A DNA stretch of 64,000 bases, taken from Sphingomonadales bacterium Ga0077531. GTDB lineage: Bacteria > Pseudomonadota > Alphaproteobacteria > Sphingomonadales > Sphingomonadaceae. The stretch's first letter is position 1, and each line of letters opens with the position of its first letter. Under the pieces are notes generated by a model. It was not told the DNA's origin and searched no databases. It was given only the letters and a program-made list of their open reading frames with translations. The stretch is taken from assembly GCA_001464915.1 (NCBI GenBank), contig LNED01000034.1, positions 124,001 through 188,000 on the forward strand. Direction: 5' to 3'. Below are positions 26,733 to 35,284 of this stretch, one piece after another. A program made the translations under genes and the position numbers.

Positions 26733-27851
26733 TCACAACAGCACCATGTGATCGCGGTGGATCACGCAGGATCGCGGCGCGTAGCCGAGGCGTTCGGCCT
26801 GATCATCAGCACGCTTGCCCGCGATCAGGTGCATCTCGGCGGCGTCATATTCGGCGAGGCCTTGCGCCAGTCGCTCGCCCTTCAGGCTCAACACGCTGAC
26901 CAGATCGCCGCGCCGGAACTGGCCTGAAACGCCGACCACGCCCGCCGCCAGCAAGCTCGCCCCGCCGCGCAAAGCCGCAGCGCAGCCTGTGTCCACCCGC
27001 AATTCGCCCGCCGGAGCGAGCCTGCCGCCGAGCCACGCCTTGCGCGCGCTGTCCGAGCGCACCGGCAGAAACAGCGTCCCCGTCCCTGCGCCAAGCGCAT
27101 GGGCAATCGGCGCATCATGTGTGCCATTGAGGATCGCCAGTGCAATCCCCGCACGGGTCGCGATCTGCGCGGCTTGCAGCTTCGATATCATCCCGCCTGA
27201 ACCGAGCCCCGATGACGACGCCCCGCTCGCCATCGCCAGCACCTCCGGCGTCACGGCGTCCACCACCGGAACCAGCGCCGCGCCATCCACGCGCGGGTCG
27301 CGGTCATACAGGCCATCAACGTCGGACAACAGCAACACCAGATCAGCGTTCGCTGCCTGCGCCACCCGCGCGGCCAGCCGGTCGTTATCGCCGAACCGGA
27401 TTTCCTCGGTAGCGACCGAATCATTCTCATTGATGACGGGGATCACCCCCGCTTCCAGCAGCCGGTCGAGCGTGGCAGAGGCGTTGAGATAGCGCCGCCG
27501 ATCCTCCAGATCGCCCAGCGTCAACAGCATTTGCGCGGCGGTAATCCCTTCCCCGCCCAGCGCGCGCGACCACAGATCGGCGAGTTGAATCTGCCCGACC
27601 GCCGCGGCTGCCTGCGCATCGGCTAGGCTACCGCGCCCGCCCTTGGGCAAAGCCAACCGCGCCGCGCCCAGCGCAATCGCGCCCGAACTCACCACGATCA
27701 CTTGCGCGCCATCACGGCGCAGCGCGCCGAGGTCAGCTGCCAGGCTTGAAAGCCACGCGACTCGCGCCTGCCCCTCGCCAACCAGCAGCGCAGAGCCGAT
27801 CTTGACCACGATGCGGCGGGCTGTGGTGATATCAGACAGCTGCGTCAGCAT
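26733..27851 (-). CDS. proB: Glutamate 5-kinase (ProB, with PUA domain)
   Basis: A 372-residue enzyme that phosphorylates glutamate in the first step of proline synthesis. The amino-acid kinase domain (about 1-260) has VVKIGSALLV, VVSSGAIALG, INENDSV and LLSDVDGLYDRDPR. A C-terminal PUA domain (about 280-360) completes the E. coli-like long form. It starts eight bases downstream of obgE, and proC, the last gene of the pathway, lies separately at 33804-34604. The proA gene is not in the window. Confidence 0.96.
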   Translation of the reverse strand: MLTQLSDITTARRIVVKIGSALLVGEGQARVAWLSSLAADLGALRRDGAQVIVVSSGAIALGAARLALPKGGRGSLADAQAAAAVGQIQLADLWSRALGGEGITAAQMLLTLGDLEDRRRYLNASATLDRLLEAGVIPVINENDSVATEEIRFGDNDRLAARVAQAANADLVLLLSDVDGLYDRDPRVDGAALVPVVDAVTPEVLAMASGASSSGLGSGGMISKLQAAQIATRAGIALAILNGTHDAPIAHALGAGTGTLFLPVRSDSARKAWLGGRLAPAGELRVDTGCAAALRGGASLLAAGVVGVSGQFRRGDLVSVLSLKGERLAQGLAEYDAAEMHLIAGKRADDQAERLGYAPRSCVIHRDHMVLL

Positions 27852-27859
27852 CGCAAGCC

Positions 27860-28924
27860 TTACAGCGGCGACCAGTCGCTGGCGTCTTCCTCGTGCTCGA
27901 TCTCGACCGTCTTGGTTTCGGTCGAGGTGCGATCGGGCAGATAGCTAAGCACCGCGTCGAGCAATTCAGGAATGCCCGCGCCCGTTGCGCCCGATACCGC
28001 GAACACCTTTTCAGCGCCTGCCGCGACCAATTCGGCGCGGAATGCGTCGACCAATTCGCCATCGGCCAGATCGAGCTTGTTCAGCACCACCAGCCGCGCC
28101 TTGTCCTCAAGTCCGGCGCCATATGCCGCCAGCTCTTCCTCAACCACACGCATCGCTTCGGCGGGGTCAGCGGCTTCGGTGCCGGTGATGTCGATCAGGT
28201 GGATCAGCACCCGGCAGCGTTCGATATGGCCAAGGAAACGGTCACCCACCCCTGCACCTTCGGCTGCGCCTTCGATCAGGCCGGGAATGTCGGCCAGCAC
28301 GAATTCGCGGCCCTTGTGACGCACCACACCCAGTTTCGGTACCAGCGTGGTGAAGGCATAATTGCCGACCTTCGCACCGGCATTGCTGACCGCGTTGATA
28401 AAGGTCGATTTGCCCGCGTTGGGCAGGCCGACAAGGCCTACATCGGCGAGCAGTTTCAGCCGCAGCCACAACCACATCTCCTCGCCAGGTATCCCGTCCT
28501 GGTGCTGGCGGGGGGCGCGGTTGGTCGAGGTTTTGTAACTGGCGTTGCCGCGCCCGCCCAACCCGCCTTCGAGAAGGGTGATGCGCTGGCCGACCATGGT
28601 GAAGTCGGCGAGCACCTCCTCCTTGTCGTCGGATAGGATCTGCGTGCCGACCGGCACCTTTATCACCAGCGGCTTGGCCGAGGCGCCGGTGCGGTCCTTG
28701 CCCATCCCGTGCCCGCCGCGCGGCGCCTTGAAGTGCTGCGAATAGCGGAAGTCGATCAGCGTGTTGAGGCCGGCGACAGCTTCGAACACGATATCGCCGC
28801 CGCTGCCGCCGTTCCCGCCGTCAGGGCCGCCATATTCGACGTACATTTCACGCCGGAACGAGACGGCCCCAGGGCCGCCCCCGCCGGACTTCACATAGAT
28901 TTTAGCTTGGTCAAGAAAATGCAT
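27860..28924 (-). CDS. obgE: Obg-family GTPase ObgE/CgtA
   Basis: A 354-residue GTPase of the Obg group, essential in most bacteria and tied to late 50S ribosome assembly and stress control. The glycine-rich Obg fold occupies about 1-158 (KSGGGGPGAVSFRRE). The G domain follows with G1 GLPNAGKST, the G3 region DIPGLIEGA and G4 NKLD. The C-terminal tail is short and acidic. The ATG at 28922-28924 gives the conserved MHFLDQAKIYVKSG start. It is upstream of proB in one transcription unit, as often seen in proteobacteria. Confidence 0.97.
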   Translation of the reverse strand: MHFLDQAKIYVKSGGGGPGAVSFRREMYVEYGGPDGGNGGSGGDIVFEAVAGLNTLIDFRYSQHFKAPRGGHGMGKDRTGASAKPLVIKVPVGTQILSDDKEEVLADFTMVGQRITLLEGGLGGRGNASYKTSTNRAPRQHQDGIPGEEMWLWLRLKLLADVGLVGLPNAGKSTFINAVSNAGAKVGNYAFTTLVPKLGVVRHKGREFVLADIPGLIEGAAEGAGVGDRFLGHIERCRVLIHLIDITGTEAADPAEAMRVVEEELAAYGAGLEDKARLVVLNKLDLADGELVDAFRAELVAAGAEKVFAVSGATGAGIPELLDAVLSYLPDRTSTETKTVEIEHEEDASDWSPL

Positions 28925-28998
28925 GGCTGCCCCCTACGCATTTCTTGCTGCAATTGCGAGGGGTGTGTTGGGCGGCCCCGACCACGGCCCAAAGGGCC

Positions 28999-29044
28999 GC
29001 AAGGCCGACTGGTCGCCCGCAGCGATGCGACCTTCAGGTCGCAT
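28999..29044. repeat. Hairpin repeat unit between btuB-like gene and obgE (copy 1)
   Basis: GCAAGGCCGAC (28999-29009) recurs beyond the far end of the btuB-like gene. It is followed here by a perfect 8-bp hairpin, ATGCGACC-TTCA-GGTCGCAT (29025-29044). The 156-base gap between btuB and obgE is almost entirely filled by such elements. They resemble dispersed REP-type palindromes. Confidence 0.5.
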
Positions 29045-29056
29045 GAGCGAGGATAT

Positions 29057-29076
29057 CGCACCCCGGATGGGGTGCG
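29057..29076 (-). terminator. Stem-loop just after the btuB-like gene
   Basis: CGCACCCC (29057-29064), loop GGAT, and GGGGTGCG (29069-29076) form a perfect 8-bp GC-rich stem five bases past the receptor stop codon. There is no T-run, so it may slow or stop RNA polymerase, protect the mRNA 3' end, or belong to the nearby repeat family. Confidence 0.45.
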
Positions 29077-29080
29077 GAAC

Positions 29081-31042
29081 TCAAAAACGCGCTTCCACGC
29101 CCACCACTGCCGAGCGGCCCGGTGAGACGAAGCTGAACACCTGTTCGTATCGCTGATCGAGCAGGTTTTCGACGCGTGCGAAGGCATTGATCCCCTCCGC
29201 CAGCCGCGCCCGCGCGTTGACGTTCACCAGCGTGTAATCGCCCAACGTCACCCGCACCGGGATAAAGCTGGGATCGATGAAGGCGACATCGGGCGTCGCG
29301 CCATTGTGGCGCACCACCAGCGTCGCCGATGCGGCATCCCCCGGCGCGGCCCATGTCAGCGCGGCGCTGGCGATGTGCTGCGGGCGGCGAACTTCCTCCA
29401 CGCCGTTCTCCTCGGCATCAAGGTAGCTATACGCCGCATCAAGGCTCCATTGCTCGGCCAGCTTGGCAGTGAGCGACACTTCGACCCCGCGTTGTTGGCT
29501 TTCCGTGGTGCGGTTGGCCGGGGTGGCGATGAAGTTCGGCGGCGGGAAAGTGGTGAAAATCTCGCCTTCCAGCGTGCTGTCGAAATAGATCACGGAAAGG
29601 AGTGTGGTATCGCCCAATTCCTGATCCACGCCGACTTCCCACCCGGTCGATTTTTCTGGGCGCAAAGCCTCGTTACCGATGAATTGCCCGCTGACGAAGC
29701 CGTACAGCTCGAAGAAGCCGGGGTTCTTAACCCCCGATCCCGCCGCAGCGCGCAACCGGGTTGAGTCGGTTACAGGATAGCCCGCGCCAACGCGGAAGGT
29801 GGTCGCATCACGGAACCGGTCGTTCAGGTCATGCCGCAGCGCTGCCGACAGGTCGAATGCCTCGCCGGAATAGCGATATTCGCCGACGAAGCCGACCTGC
29901 TCGACCGCCCGCCGCCCAGTGAACCCGCCGCTGGCAGCGAGCGCATTGCGGAAACTTTCGCGCTCATAATCAGCGGCGAAGGTCACATTGTGATCGTCAG
30001 CGATCCGCAAGGCGGTGACGTAGGATGCCTTGACCCGGTCGCCCTCGCTCGCCGAAGTGAGGCCGAAGGGACTTTCGGTTTCCCGATCAATTTCGGCGAC
30101 CTGCGCCGAGAGGTCATGCGTCCAGCGCCCTTCCAGCACTTCAGCCCGCGCGCCGACCAGCGCGTAGACCGCCTCGTTGACATAGCCCACGCCGGGGCTG
30201 TCGATGGTGAAGCCGAAGGTCGGGCTGGCGGGGTCGAAATCACTGTCGTTGAATTGGCCCTCGGTGCGGATGAAGCGGGCGGCTGCACGCAGGGCAAGAC
30301 CCTCGGCCAGCTCAACGTTGCCTTTGCCCGAGAGCGTATAGCTGTCGCGGCCAACTTCACGGGTGCCATTCTGGGCGTTGGGCTGGCCGTCTGTGCTGAC
30401 CACCGTGGCGCTGAGCGCCGCGTCCCAACTATCACCCGCCGCGCCGTAACGCAGCGCGCCGTTGATGGTGCTGTCCGTCCCGCCTTCGATCCGCGCCGCA
30501 AAGCCCGGCACAGCGCGCCCGCTGGCGCTTTCGTAAGCGATCACCCCGCCGATTGCGTCCGGCCCGTACAGCGCCGATTGCGGCCCGCGCAGCACTTCGA
30601 CCCGCGCGCCGACTTCGGCCTGCAAGGTGCCAACGTCGAATTCACCCGCGAAGGGATCGGAGACTTCGATCCCATCGACCAGCACCAGCACGTGATTGCC
30701 TTCGGAGCCACGCAGACGGATCTGGGTTTGGCCTGGGATGCCCGCCACCGCCACGCCGGGCACGTCGCGCAGCACATCGGCGATGTCGCGGGTCTGGCGG
30801 GCCTCGAGCTGCTGCGCGGTGATGACCAGCGCCGATCCAGTGAAGTCCTCACGCAACAATGAGGCATCGCGGCTTGCGGAAACGAGGATGTCCTTGCCAG
30901 GGTAGCAAAGCAGGCTTTCGCTGACCTCATCGCCTGTCACATAGCATTGACCCGGCGTCTTGCCGTCTTCCTGCGCCATCACCGGCACAGCCCAAACCAG
31001 CGCCGCCCCAGCGACGCTGCTCAACAATACAAAATTTCTCAC
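29081..31042 (-). CDS. btuB: TonB-dependent outer-membrane receptor, probable vitamin B12 transporter
   Basis: A 653-residue outer-membrane protein with a signal peptide (FVLLSSVAGAALVWAVPVMAQ region) and a TonB-box-like ILVSASR. The plug domain has ITAQQLEARQTRDIADVLRDVPG and the beta barrel ends in an aromatic residue (GVEARF). Length and plug sequence suit BtuB. The decisive context is a cobalamin riboswitch in its leader (31160-31342), which normally controls B12 uptake or B12-independent genes. It would import cobalamin with TonB energy. No btuFCD genes lie next to it. Confidence 0.88.
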   Translation of the reverse strand: MRNFVLLSSVAGAALVWAVPVMAQEDGKTPGQCYVTGDEVSESLLCYPGKDILVSASRDASLLREDFTGSALVITAQQLEARQTRDIADVLRDVPGVAVAGIPGQTQIRLRGSEGNHVLVLVDGIEVSDPFAGEFDVGTLQAEVGARVEVLRGPQSALYGPDAIGGVIAYESASGRAVPGFAARIEGGTDSTINGALRYGAAGDSWDAALSATVVSTDGQPNAQNGTREVGRDSYTLSGKGNVELAEGLALRAAARFIRTEGQFNDSDFDPASPTFGFTIDSPGVGYVNEAVYALVGARAEVLEGRWTHDLSAQVAEIDRETESPFGLTSASEGDRVKASYVTALRIADDHNVTFAADYERESFRNALAASGGFTGRRAVEQVGFVGEYRYSGEAFDLSAALRHDLNDRFRDATTFRVGAGYPVTDSTRLRAAAGSGVKNPGFFELYGFVSGQFIGNEALRPEKSTGWEVGVDQELGDTTLLSVIYFDSTLEGEIFTTFPPPNFIATPANRTTESQQRGVEVSLTAKLAEQWSLDAAYSYLDAEENGVEEVRRPQHIASAALTWAAPGDAASATLVVRHNGATPDVAFIDPSFIPVRVTLGDYTLVNVNARARLAEGINAFARVENLLDQRYEQVFSFVSPGRSAVVGVEARF

Positions 31043-31159
31043 GGATTCCTCCCGTTATCAGCAACATGGTGGCCGCGAGGCACCTGCCTCACGACCCAAC
31101 GATGTCGCTCACAACGAAGGTTTTCCGCGCCTGACCAATCCCTGAGCCAAGCAAAGAGC

Positions 31160-31342
31160 GACACGCCCCGGTCGGTCTCCTGGCTCACGGATCAACATAT
31201 CCGGCGCTCACCTTCCCAGAGCGTTGCCGCTCCAGTGGCTGCCCCGCTGAAGGGGCGCACACCGCATACTCACCGCTTACAGTTGCAGGGACAGCTGCGG
31301 ATTTGAACCGCATTCCCGTTACCTTGGCGCTTCTTGGTGTTA
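31160..31342 (-). ncRNA. Cobalamin (AdoCbl) riboswitch
   Basis: On the minus strand the leader of the receptor gene carries the core elements of the cobalamin riboswitch in order: GGGAATGCGGT, the loop with GCTGTCCCTGCAACTGTAAG, GCCACTGG, then GGGAAGG, and the B12 box AGCCAGGAGACCGACC (31170-31185). The last matches the B12-box consensus at nearly every position. High B12 should shut down the downstream gene. About 117 bases between the aptamer and the ATG remain for the expression platform. The limits given are approximate. Confidence 0.93.
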
Positions 31343-31405
31343 GGCGCTCGCCTCCGCGAGCGCAACATCCTCGCTCACGCTGGCTTCGCCAGCGTCGCTG
31401 CGGGC

Positions 31406-31494
31406 GGCCGGTCGGCCTTGCAGCGCTACGCGCCGTTACAGCGCTAGAAATGAGCTCTGGAATTCGGCGCAAAGCGCCGCAAGGCCGACCGGCC
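31406..31494. repeat. Long-armed inverted repeat upstream of the B12 riboswitch
   Basis: GGCCGGTCGGCCTTGC (31406-31421) is repeated as its exact reverse complement at 31479-31494, a 16-base perfect inverted repeat spaced by 57 bases. The core GCAAGGCCGAC is shared with the repeat at 28999-29009, on the other side of the btuB-like gene. This lies in a 252-base stretch (31343-31594) with no gene. Confidence 0.55.
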
Positions 31495-31520
31495 GACGCG
31501 CCTTATGGCGCGGAAGCCAA

Positions 31521-31538
31521 GGCGGACGGATGTCCGCC
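31521..31538. repeat. Short hairpin with GGAT loop
   Basis: GGCGGAC (31521-31527), loop GGAT, and GTCCGCC (31532-31538) form a perfect 7-bp stem. The same GGAT tetraloop caps the stem at 29057-29076. It lies among the repeats that separate tRNA-Ala from the B12 riboswitch. Confidence 0.45.
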
Positions 31539-31568
31539 GCCCGCCGCTTGAGGGCGAAAACAAACAAT

Positions 31569-31594
31569 CCAGTTTTCAGGCTAAGCCTGAAAAC

Positions 31595-31597
<3 letters not shown>
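31569..31597. repeat. 13-bp perfect inverted repeat overlapping the 3' end of tRNA-Ala
   Basis: CCAGTTTTCAGGC (31569-31581) and GCCTGAAAACTGG (31585-31597) form a perfect 13-bp stem with loop TAA. One arm includes the encoded CCA of tRNA-Ala. On the minus strand it directly follows the tRNA and could end transcription or guide 3' processing; it could also be an attachment-site remnant. Confidence 0.55.
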
Positions 31598-31670
<73 letters not shown>

Positions 31671-31773
31671 GATCCAGCTTTTTCCGCCTGCCACAACGGG
31701 TCAGCCGAGCGCCCGAATTAGCGAGAAGCGGGCGCCCGTGCAACGGCGATCTGAGCTGCTACGAGCTGTCAGT

Positions 31774-32709
31774 TTACTGGCCCGAGGCGCGCTCCGGCGT
31801 GTTAGCAATGGGCTCAACCACCGGCTGCGAAATCACGCCTTCGGTGACCGGGATCACTGGCACAGGCACGCCGGTTTGCGGGTCGATCACAGTCTGCACG
31901 CCCGCGCTCTGCCCGACCAGACTGGTCATGCTTGGCGCAGGGGCGCCGCTCATGCGGGCTTCGTTCACAACCACCCAACCGGGCTGCGAGGCGCCAAACA
32001 TCGCGCCCCACTTGGCATCCCAATCGTTCGAGGCGACCTGATAGGCTTCGTACTCGACAAAGAACTGATCAAACGGCGCCAGCAACCCATCAAAATTGGC
32101 CTGCGCAAAGGCAAGCGGATCGGTGGGAGGAGCCAGCAAAGCGCGGTTCGCCATGTCGAGCGCGGCGCGGCAGAACCCGCCACGCGCGGCGGGCAGCGCG
32201 AAGAAGTTATAGACCTGTGTGGTGTAACCATCGCGCGCCACAATCGCATCGCGGCGGACCCGGAAGCGGCTGGTATAGGTCTTCTCGATCCGGTCATTCA
32301 CCGCTGTCAACTTGCGGGCATTTCCGGTCAGGAAGGCGCGATAGCCGTCAAGGATAGGCTCATACTCGGGCGCAAGGCAATTCAGCGCCGCCACGTTCCA
32401 GGCCGAGCGCAGATTCCAGACCAGCTGATCATCGGTAAGGTTGGCATTGACAGTCTGCCTCCGTCCATCGGGGCCGCGCGCGGGGATATCCATCACATAA
32501 TGCGCGCCGCCCGGCGGCAACGGGCGATAGGGTACGGCCTCAACCACGCGCGCAAGGGGCGGCGGTGGGGGCGGAGGCGGCGGGAGAGGTGCGGGCTTGG
32601 CACAGGCGGCCAGCACCGCGCTACCCACCACCACTGCGGTAATGGTTAGACCGAACGGGGTGCGGCGAGTGCCATGCGGGGATGAAGGCGTATGCGGGGC
32701 CGCGGTCAT
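31774..32709 (-). CDS. Predicted lipoprotein with poly-proline linker, function unknown
   Basis: A 311-residue protein with an N-terminal RR pair and a hydrophobic stretch ending in the lipobox VLAAC, so it is probably lipidated and exported. Directly after the Cys comes a run of ten prolines, then a globular domain with TDDQLVWNLRSAWNVAALNC. The conserved arrangement recalls unnamed sphingomonad lipoproteins. No enzymatic motif was recognised. It stands alone between tRNA-Ala and the terminator of the BAX-inhibitor-like gene. Confidence 0.72.
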   Translation of the reverse strand: MTAAPHTPSSPHGTRRTPFGLTITAVVVGSAVLAACAKPAPLPPPPPPPPPLARVVEAVPYRPLPPGGAHYVMDIPARGPDGRRQTVNANLTDDQLVWNLRSAWNVAALNCLAPEYEPILDGYRAFLTGNARKLTAVNDRIEKTYTSRFRVRRDAIVARDGYTTQVYNFFALPAARGGFCRAALDMANRALLAPPTDPLAFAQANFDGLLAPFDQFFVEYEAYQVASNDWDAKWGAMFGASQPGWVVVNEARMSGAPAPSMTSLVGQSAGVQTVIDPQTGVPVPVIPVTEGVISQPVVEPIANTPERASGQ

Positions 32710-32825
32710 GTATCAGTCAACCTCTCTCACTGTCGGCGATGGAGCCGCGCCAAGGGCGGCATCATGGCAACCCCAGCTTGCTCCAGCCTGAATCGACGCG
32801 ATAGCCGCGTAAGATAACAAAGCAA

Positions 32826-32857
32826 ATGCCCGGAACCTAAGGATAGGCCCCGGGCAT
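32826..32857 (-). terminator. Probable Rho-independent terminator of the BI-1 family gene
   Basis: On the minus strand ATGCCCGG and CCGGGCAT form an 8-bp perfect stem around a 16-base loop, followed by a T-rich stretch (TTGCTTTGTTA). It lies about 60 bases after the stop of the BI-1/YccA gene at 32919. Confidence 0.65.
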
Positions 32858-32918
32858 CTGACATTTCAACATCTGCGTCAGGCTGTTGGCCTGAGCGGCG
32901 CGCGATCACTCGCGCCCG

Positions 32919-33665
32919 TTATTCCCGGTTGCCGAGGAAGCTGAGCAGGAACTGGAACATGTTGATGAAGTCCAGATACAGGCTCAAAGCGCCGAGGATC
33001 ACGGCCTTGCCCGCAAACTCGGTGCCACGCAGATAGGTATATTCGTTCTTCAGGCGCTGCGTATCATAGGCGGTCAGGCCCGCGAAGATCAGCACACCGA
33101 GGAAGCTGATGACATAGTGGAACGCGGGCGACTGCAAAAACAGGTTCACCAGCGATGCCACGATCAGACCGATCACGCCCATCATCAGAAAGCTGCCCAT
33201 GCCCGACAGGCTCTTCTTGGTCGTATAGCCCCACAGCGACAGGCCAGCGAAGGCCGCCGACGTGGCGAAGAACGTCGTGGCAATCGAACCGCCGGTGTAA
33301 ACCAGGAACACCGACGACATCGACAAGCCCATCAGCGTTGCAAACGCCCAGAACATCAGTTGCAACGTGCCGGTGCTGAAGCGGTTGGCGCCAAAGCTCA
33401 TCGCGAACACGATGGCGAGCGGCGACAGCGCCACGATCCAGCGCAGAATGCCGCCGGTGAAAATGGTCTCAGCCACACCGCTGGTAAACGCCAGCAGCGC
33501 AACAATGCCAGTCAGCAGCACGCCCGACGACATGTAATTGTAGATCGAGAGCATGTGCTTGCGCAGGCCCTCATCGTAACCAACGCGGCCGGCAACATCG
33601 CCGCCGGCGCGGGGCACGGAGCCCAATCGCTGCGCATCGCGCGAAGTGTCTTTCCAGTCAGCCAT
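32919..33665 (-). CDS. BAX inhibitor-1/YccA family membrane protein
   Basis: A 248-residue protein with seven hydrophobic segments from about residue 50 to the end. The BI-1 signature is seen in FAGLSLWGYTTKKSL, FLGVLIFAGLTAYDTQRLK and the C-terminal ALSLYLDFINMFQFLLSFLGNR. Bacterial members are inner-membrane proteins linked to membrane protein quality control (YccA with FtsH) or calcium leak. Start ATG at 33663-33665. A perfect 8-bp hairpin, GAGCGCGA-GACG-TCGCGCTC (33691-33710), sits in its leader 26 bases upstream of the start. Confidence 0.94.
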   Translation of the reverse strand: MADWKDTSRDAQRLGSVPRAGGDVAGRVGYDEGLRKHMLSIYNYMSSGVLLTGIVALLAFTSGVAETIFTGGILRWIVALSPLAIVFAMSFGANRFSTGTLQLMFWAFATLMGLSMSSVFLVYTGGSIATTFFATSAAFAGLSLWGYTTKKSLSGMGSFLMMGVIGLIVASLVNLFLQSPAFHYVISFLGVLIFAGLTAYDTQRLKNEYTYLRGTEFAGKAVILGALSLYLDFINMFQFLLSFLGNRE

Positions 33666-33690
33666 TGCTAAACCCTTAGTCCTTAACCAG

Positions 33691-33710
33691 GAGCGCGAGA
33701 CGTCGCGCTC
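33691..33710 (-). promoter_or_regulatory. Stem-loop in the leader of the BI-1 family gene
   Basis: GAGCGCGA (33691-33698), loop GACG, and TCGCGCTC (33703-33710) form a perfect stem 26 bases before the ATG. It could affect translation, bind a protein as an operator, or end upstream transcription. No T-run follows. Confidence 0.35.
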
Positions 33711-33803
33711 TCCATGAACGGGAATATCGGGGTTTCCTCGCCGCTTTTCAAGCGAAACCGGATTGCAAAGCGCGCAATTCGTTCAGCTTAACGGGCGTTA
33801 ATC

Positions 33804-34604
33804 TTAATCGCCTTGGGAAAGGGCAGCGCCTTTGTCGCGCGTTGCCCGCAACGTGGCGGTCAGCAGGCGGCGCAGCGCGGCGTTTTCATCGAGGACATTC
33901 AACCCTTCACGGGTCATCCCGCCAGGGCTCGCCACCCGGTCAGCGAGTATAGCAGGGTCGGTGTCTGACGCCGCTGCCAGCGCGGCTGCGCCCTCCACCG
34001 TGGCCAGCGCGAGGCTTGATGCGGTGGCTTGATCCAGTCCCAGATCGATCGCTGCACCAGCCAGGGCATCAATGAAGCGATAGACAAACCCCGGCCCCGA
34101 ACCCGCCAGCGCAGTGACGAGATCAAAATGCGCCTCGTCCTCAAGCCACACTGCACTGCCGAGCGTATCGAACAGCGCGAACACGTCGTCCTGCGCGCTG
34201 GGCCCCAGCCCGCGCTGGCTAACAATCACCGGCGATTTGTTGATCCGCGCAGCAAGGTTGGGCATCACCCGCACCTGCGCAGCAGCGTGCGGGAAAGCGG
34301 CGGCAAGCTGATCAAGCGTGATCCCAGCGAGCAGCGAGCACACCGTCGCGCCGCCTATGAGCCCCTGCAAGCCGGGGCCAAGCGCGCCCAATTGCTGCGG
34401 CTTGAACCCAAGCAGCACCGCGTCATGCCCGCCTGCTGCGATCGCTTCATCGGTCGAGCGGTAAAGCGCGACGCCCTGAGGTGCCTCAGCCAAAGCCGGA
34501 TCGAGCACCGCCAGCCGCGCCGGATCAATCCCCGCAGCCAGCCACCCAGCCAGCATCGCCCCGCCCATATTGCCGCAACCGATGATGAGGAGGTGGTTGA
34601 TCAT
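33804..34604 (-). CDS. proC: Pyrroline-5-carboxylate reductase
   Basis: A 266-residue NAD(P)H enzyme for the last step of proline synthesis. The cofactor motif IIGCGNMGGAML is at the N terminus. The C-terminal helical domain carries the signature ALAGSGPGFVYRFIDALAGAA and the end ASPGGMTREGLNVL. Start ATG 34602-34604. It follows the YbjN-like gene by 14 bases on the same strand. A nested inverted repeat (GGTTTC/GAAACC around CGCTT/AAGCG, 33731-33759) lies 45 bases past its stop and might be its terminator, though without a T-run. Confidence 0.95.
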   Translation of the reverse strand: MINHLLIIGCGNMGGAMLAGWLAAGIDPARLAVLDPALAEAPQGVALYRSTDEAIAAGGHDAVLLGFKPQQLGALGPGLQGLIGGATVCSLLAGITLDQLAAAFPHAAAQVRVMPNLAARINKSPVIVSQRGLGPSAQDDVFALFDTLGSAVWLEDEAHFDLVTALAGSGPGFVYRFIDALAGAAIDLGLDQATASSLALATVEGAAALAAASDTDPAILADRVASPGGMTREGLNVLDENAALRRLLTATLRATRDKGAALSQGD

Positions 34605-34618
34605 GGCTTAAAGGGAAC

Positions 34619-35125
34619 TCAAGCCTCGCCCGCTGCGTCAACCATTGCCGCTTCCAGCGCCGCGCGCGGGGTCTTGTCGCCCCACAGCACGAACTGGAAT
34701 GCGGGGTAGAAGCGGTCGCATTCATCGATCGCGATTTCGACCAGCGATTGCGCCATGTCGAGGCTCAGACGACCGTCATCACCCAATAGCGCACCGTGGC
34801 GGTACAGCAGCACATCGCCGTTCGACCAGATATCGAAATGCCCCAGCCACATCTGTTCGTTGACCAGGCTCAGCAGTTCATAGGCCGCTGGACGCTTGTC
34901 CTCGGTGACGCGGATGTCGGGCAGGCAGAGGAATTGCAGCACGCTGTCTTCGGCGCGCCAGATCGCGCGCAGCTGATAATTGGCCCAGCTGCCCTGCACT
35001 TCGCCGGTCATCTCGTCATCAGACACGATCTCGCATGGCCAGCCGCGCGCTGCGAACAGGCTTGCGAGCATCTCGACGGGAGCGGCATCGTCCTCGGCGG
35101 AATATTCCATGTCTTGCACTCTCAT
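34619..35125 (-). CDS. YbjN-domain protein
   Basis: A 168-residue soluble protein of the YbjN (type III secretion chaperone-like fold) family. Landmarks are MLASLFAARGWPCEIVSDDEMTG in the N-terminal strand-helix region and VNEQMWLGHFDIW in the core. The start at ATG 35123-35125 (MRVQDMEY) is favoured; a longer frame to 35206 is rich in Pro and Arg and unlike the family. YbjN proteins are small cytoplasmic proteins of poorly defined, stress-related function. It directly precedes proC, a pairing that is frequent in sphingomonads as I remember it. Confidence 0.83.
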   Translation of the reverse strand: MRVQDMEYSAEDDAAPVEMLASLFAARGWPCEIVSDDEMTGEVQGSWANYQLRAIWRAEDSVLQFLCLPDIRVTEDKRPAAYELLSLVNEQMWLGHFDIWSNGDVLLYRHGALLGDDGRLSLDMAQSLVEIAIDECDRFYPAFQFVLWGDKTPRAALEAAMVDAAGEA

Positions 35126-35284
35126 CGGCGGTCTTTCGCTGGGGGATGGTGCGTGTCGCGCCGTCGGGCCACGTTTGAACGGTGCGCATGGGAATTGGCA
35201 ATGCAAGCCAAGATGGCGGCTGGGGAGAACCGGATAGACCTGTGCAAAGCCTGTGCATAGAAACCGGTGGAGAGCCGAAAAATA

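Noticed and set aside
29831-30862. A 343-codon plus-strand frame opposite the btuB-like gene.
   Set aside because: The minus-strand receptor has a signal peptide, plug and barrel features. The antisense frame has none and starts without a ribosome site.
31343-31568. Repeats near tRNA-Ala considered as a CRISPR array or insertion-sequence ends.
   Set aside because: Units are not regularly spaced, there are no unique spacers of constant length, and no transposase frame is present.
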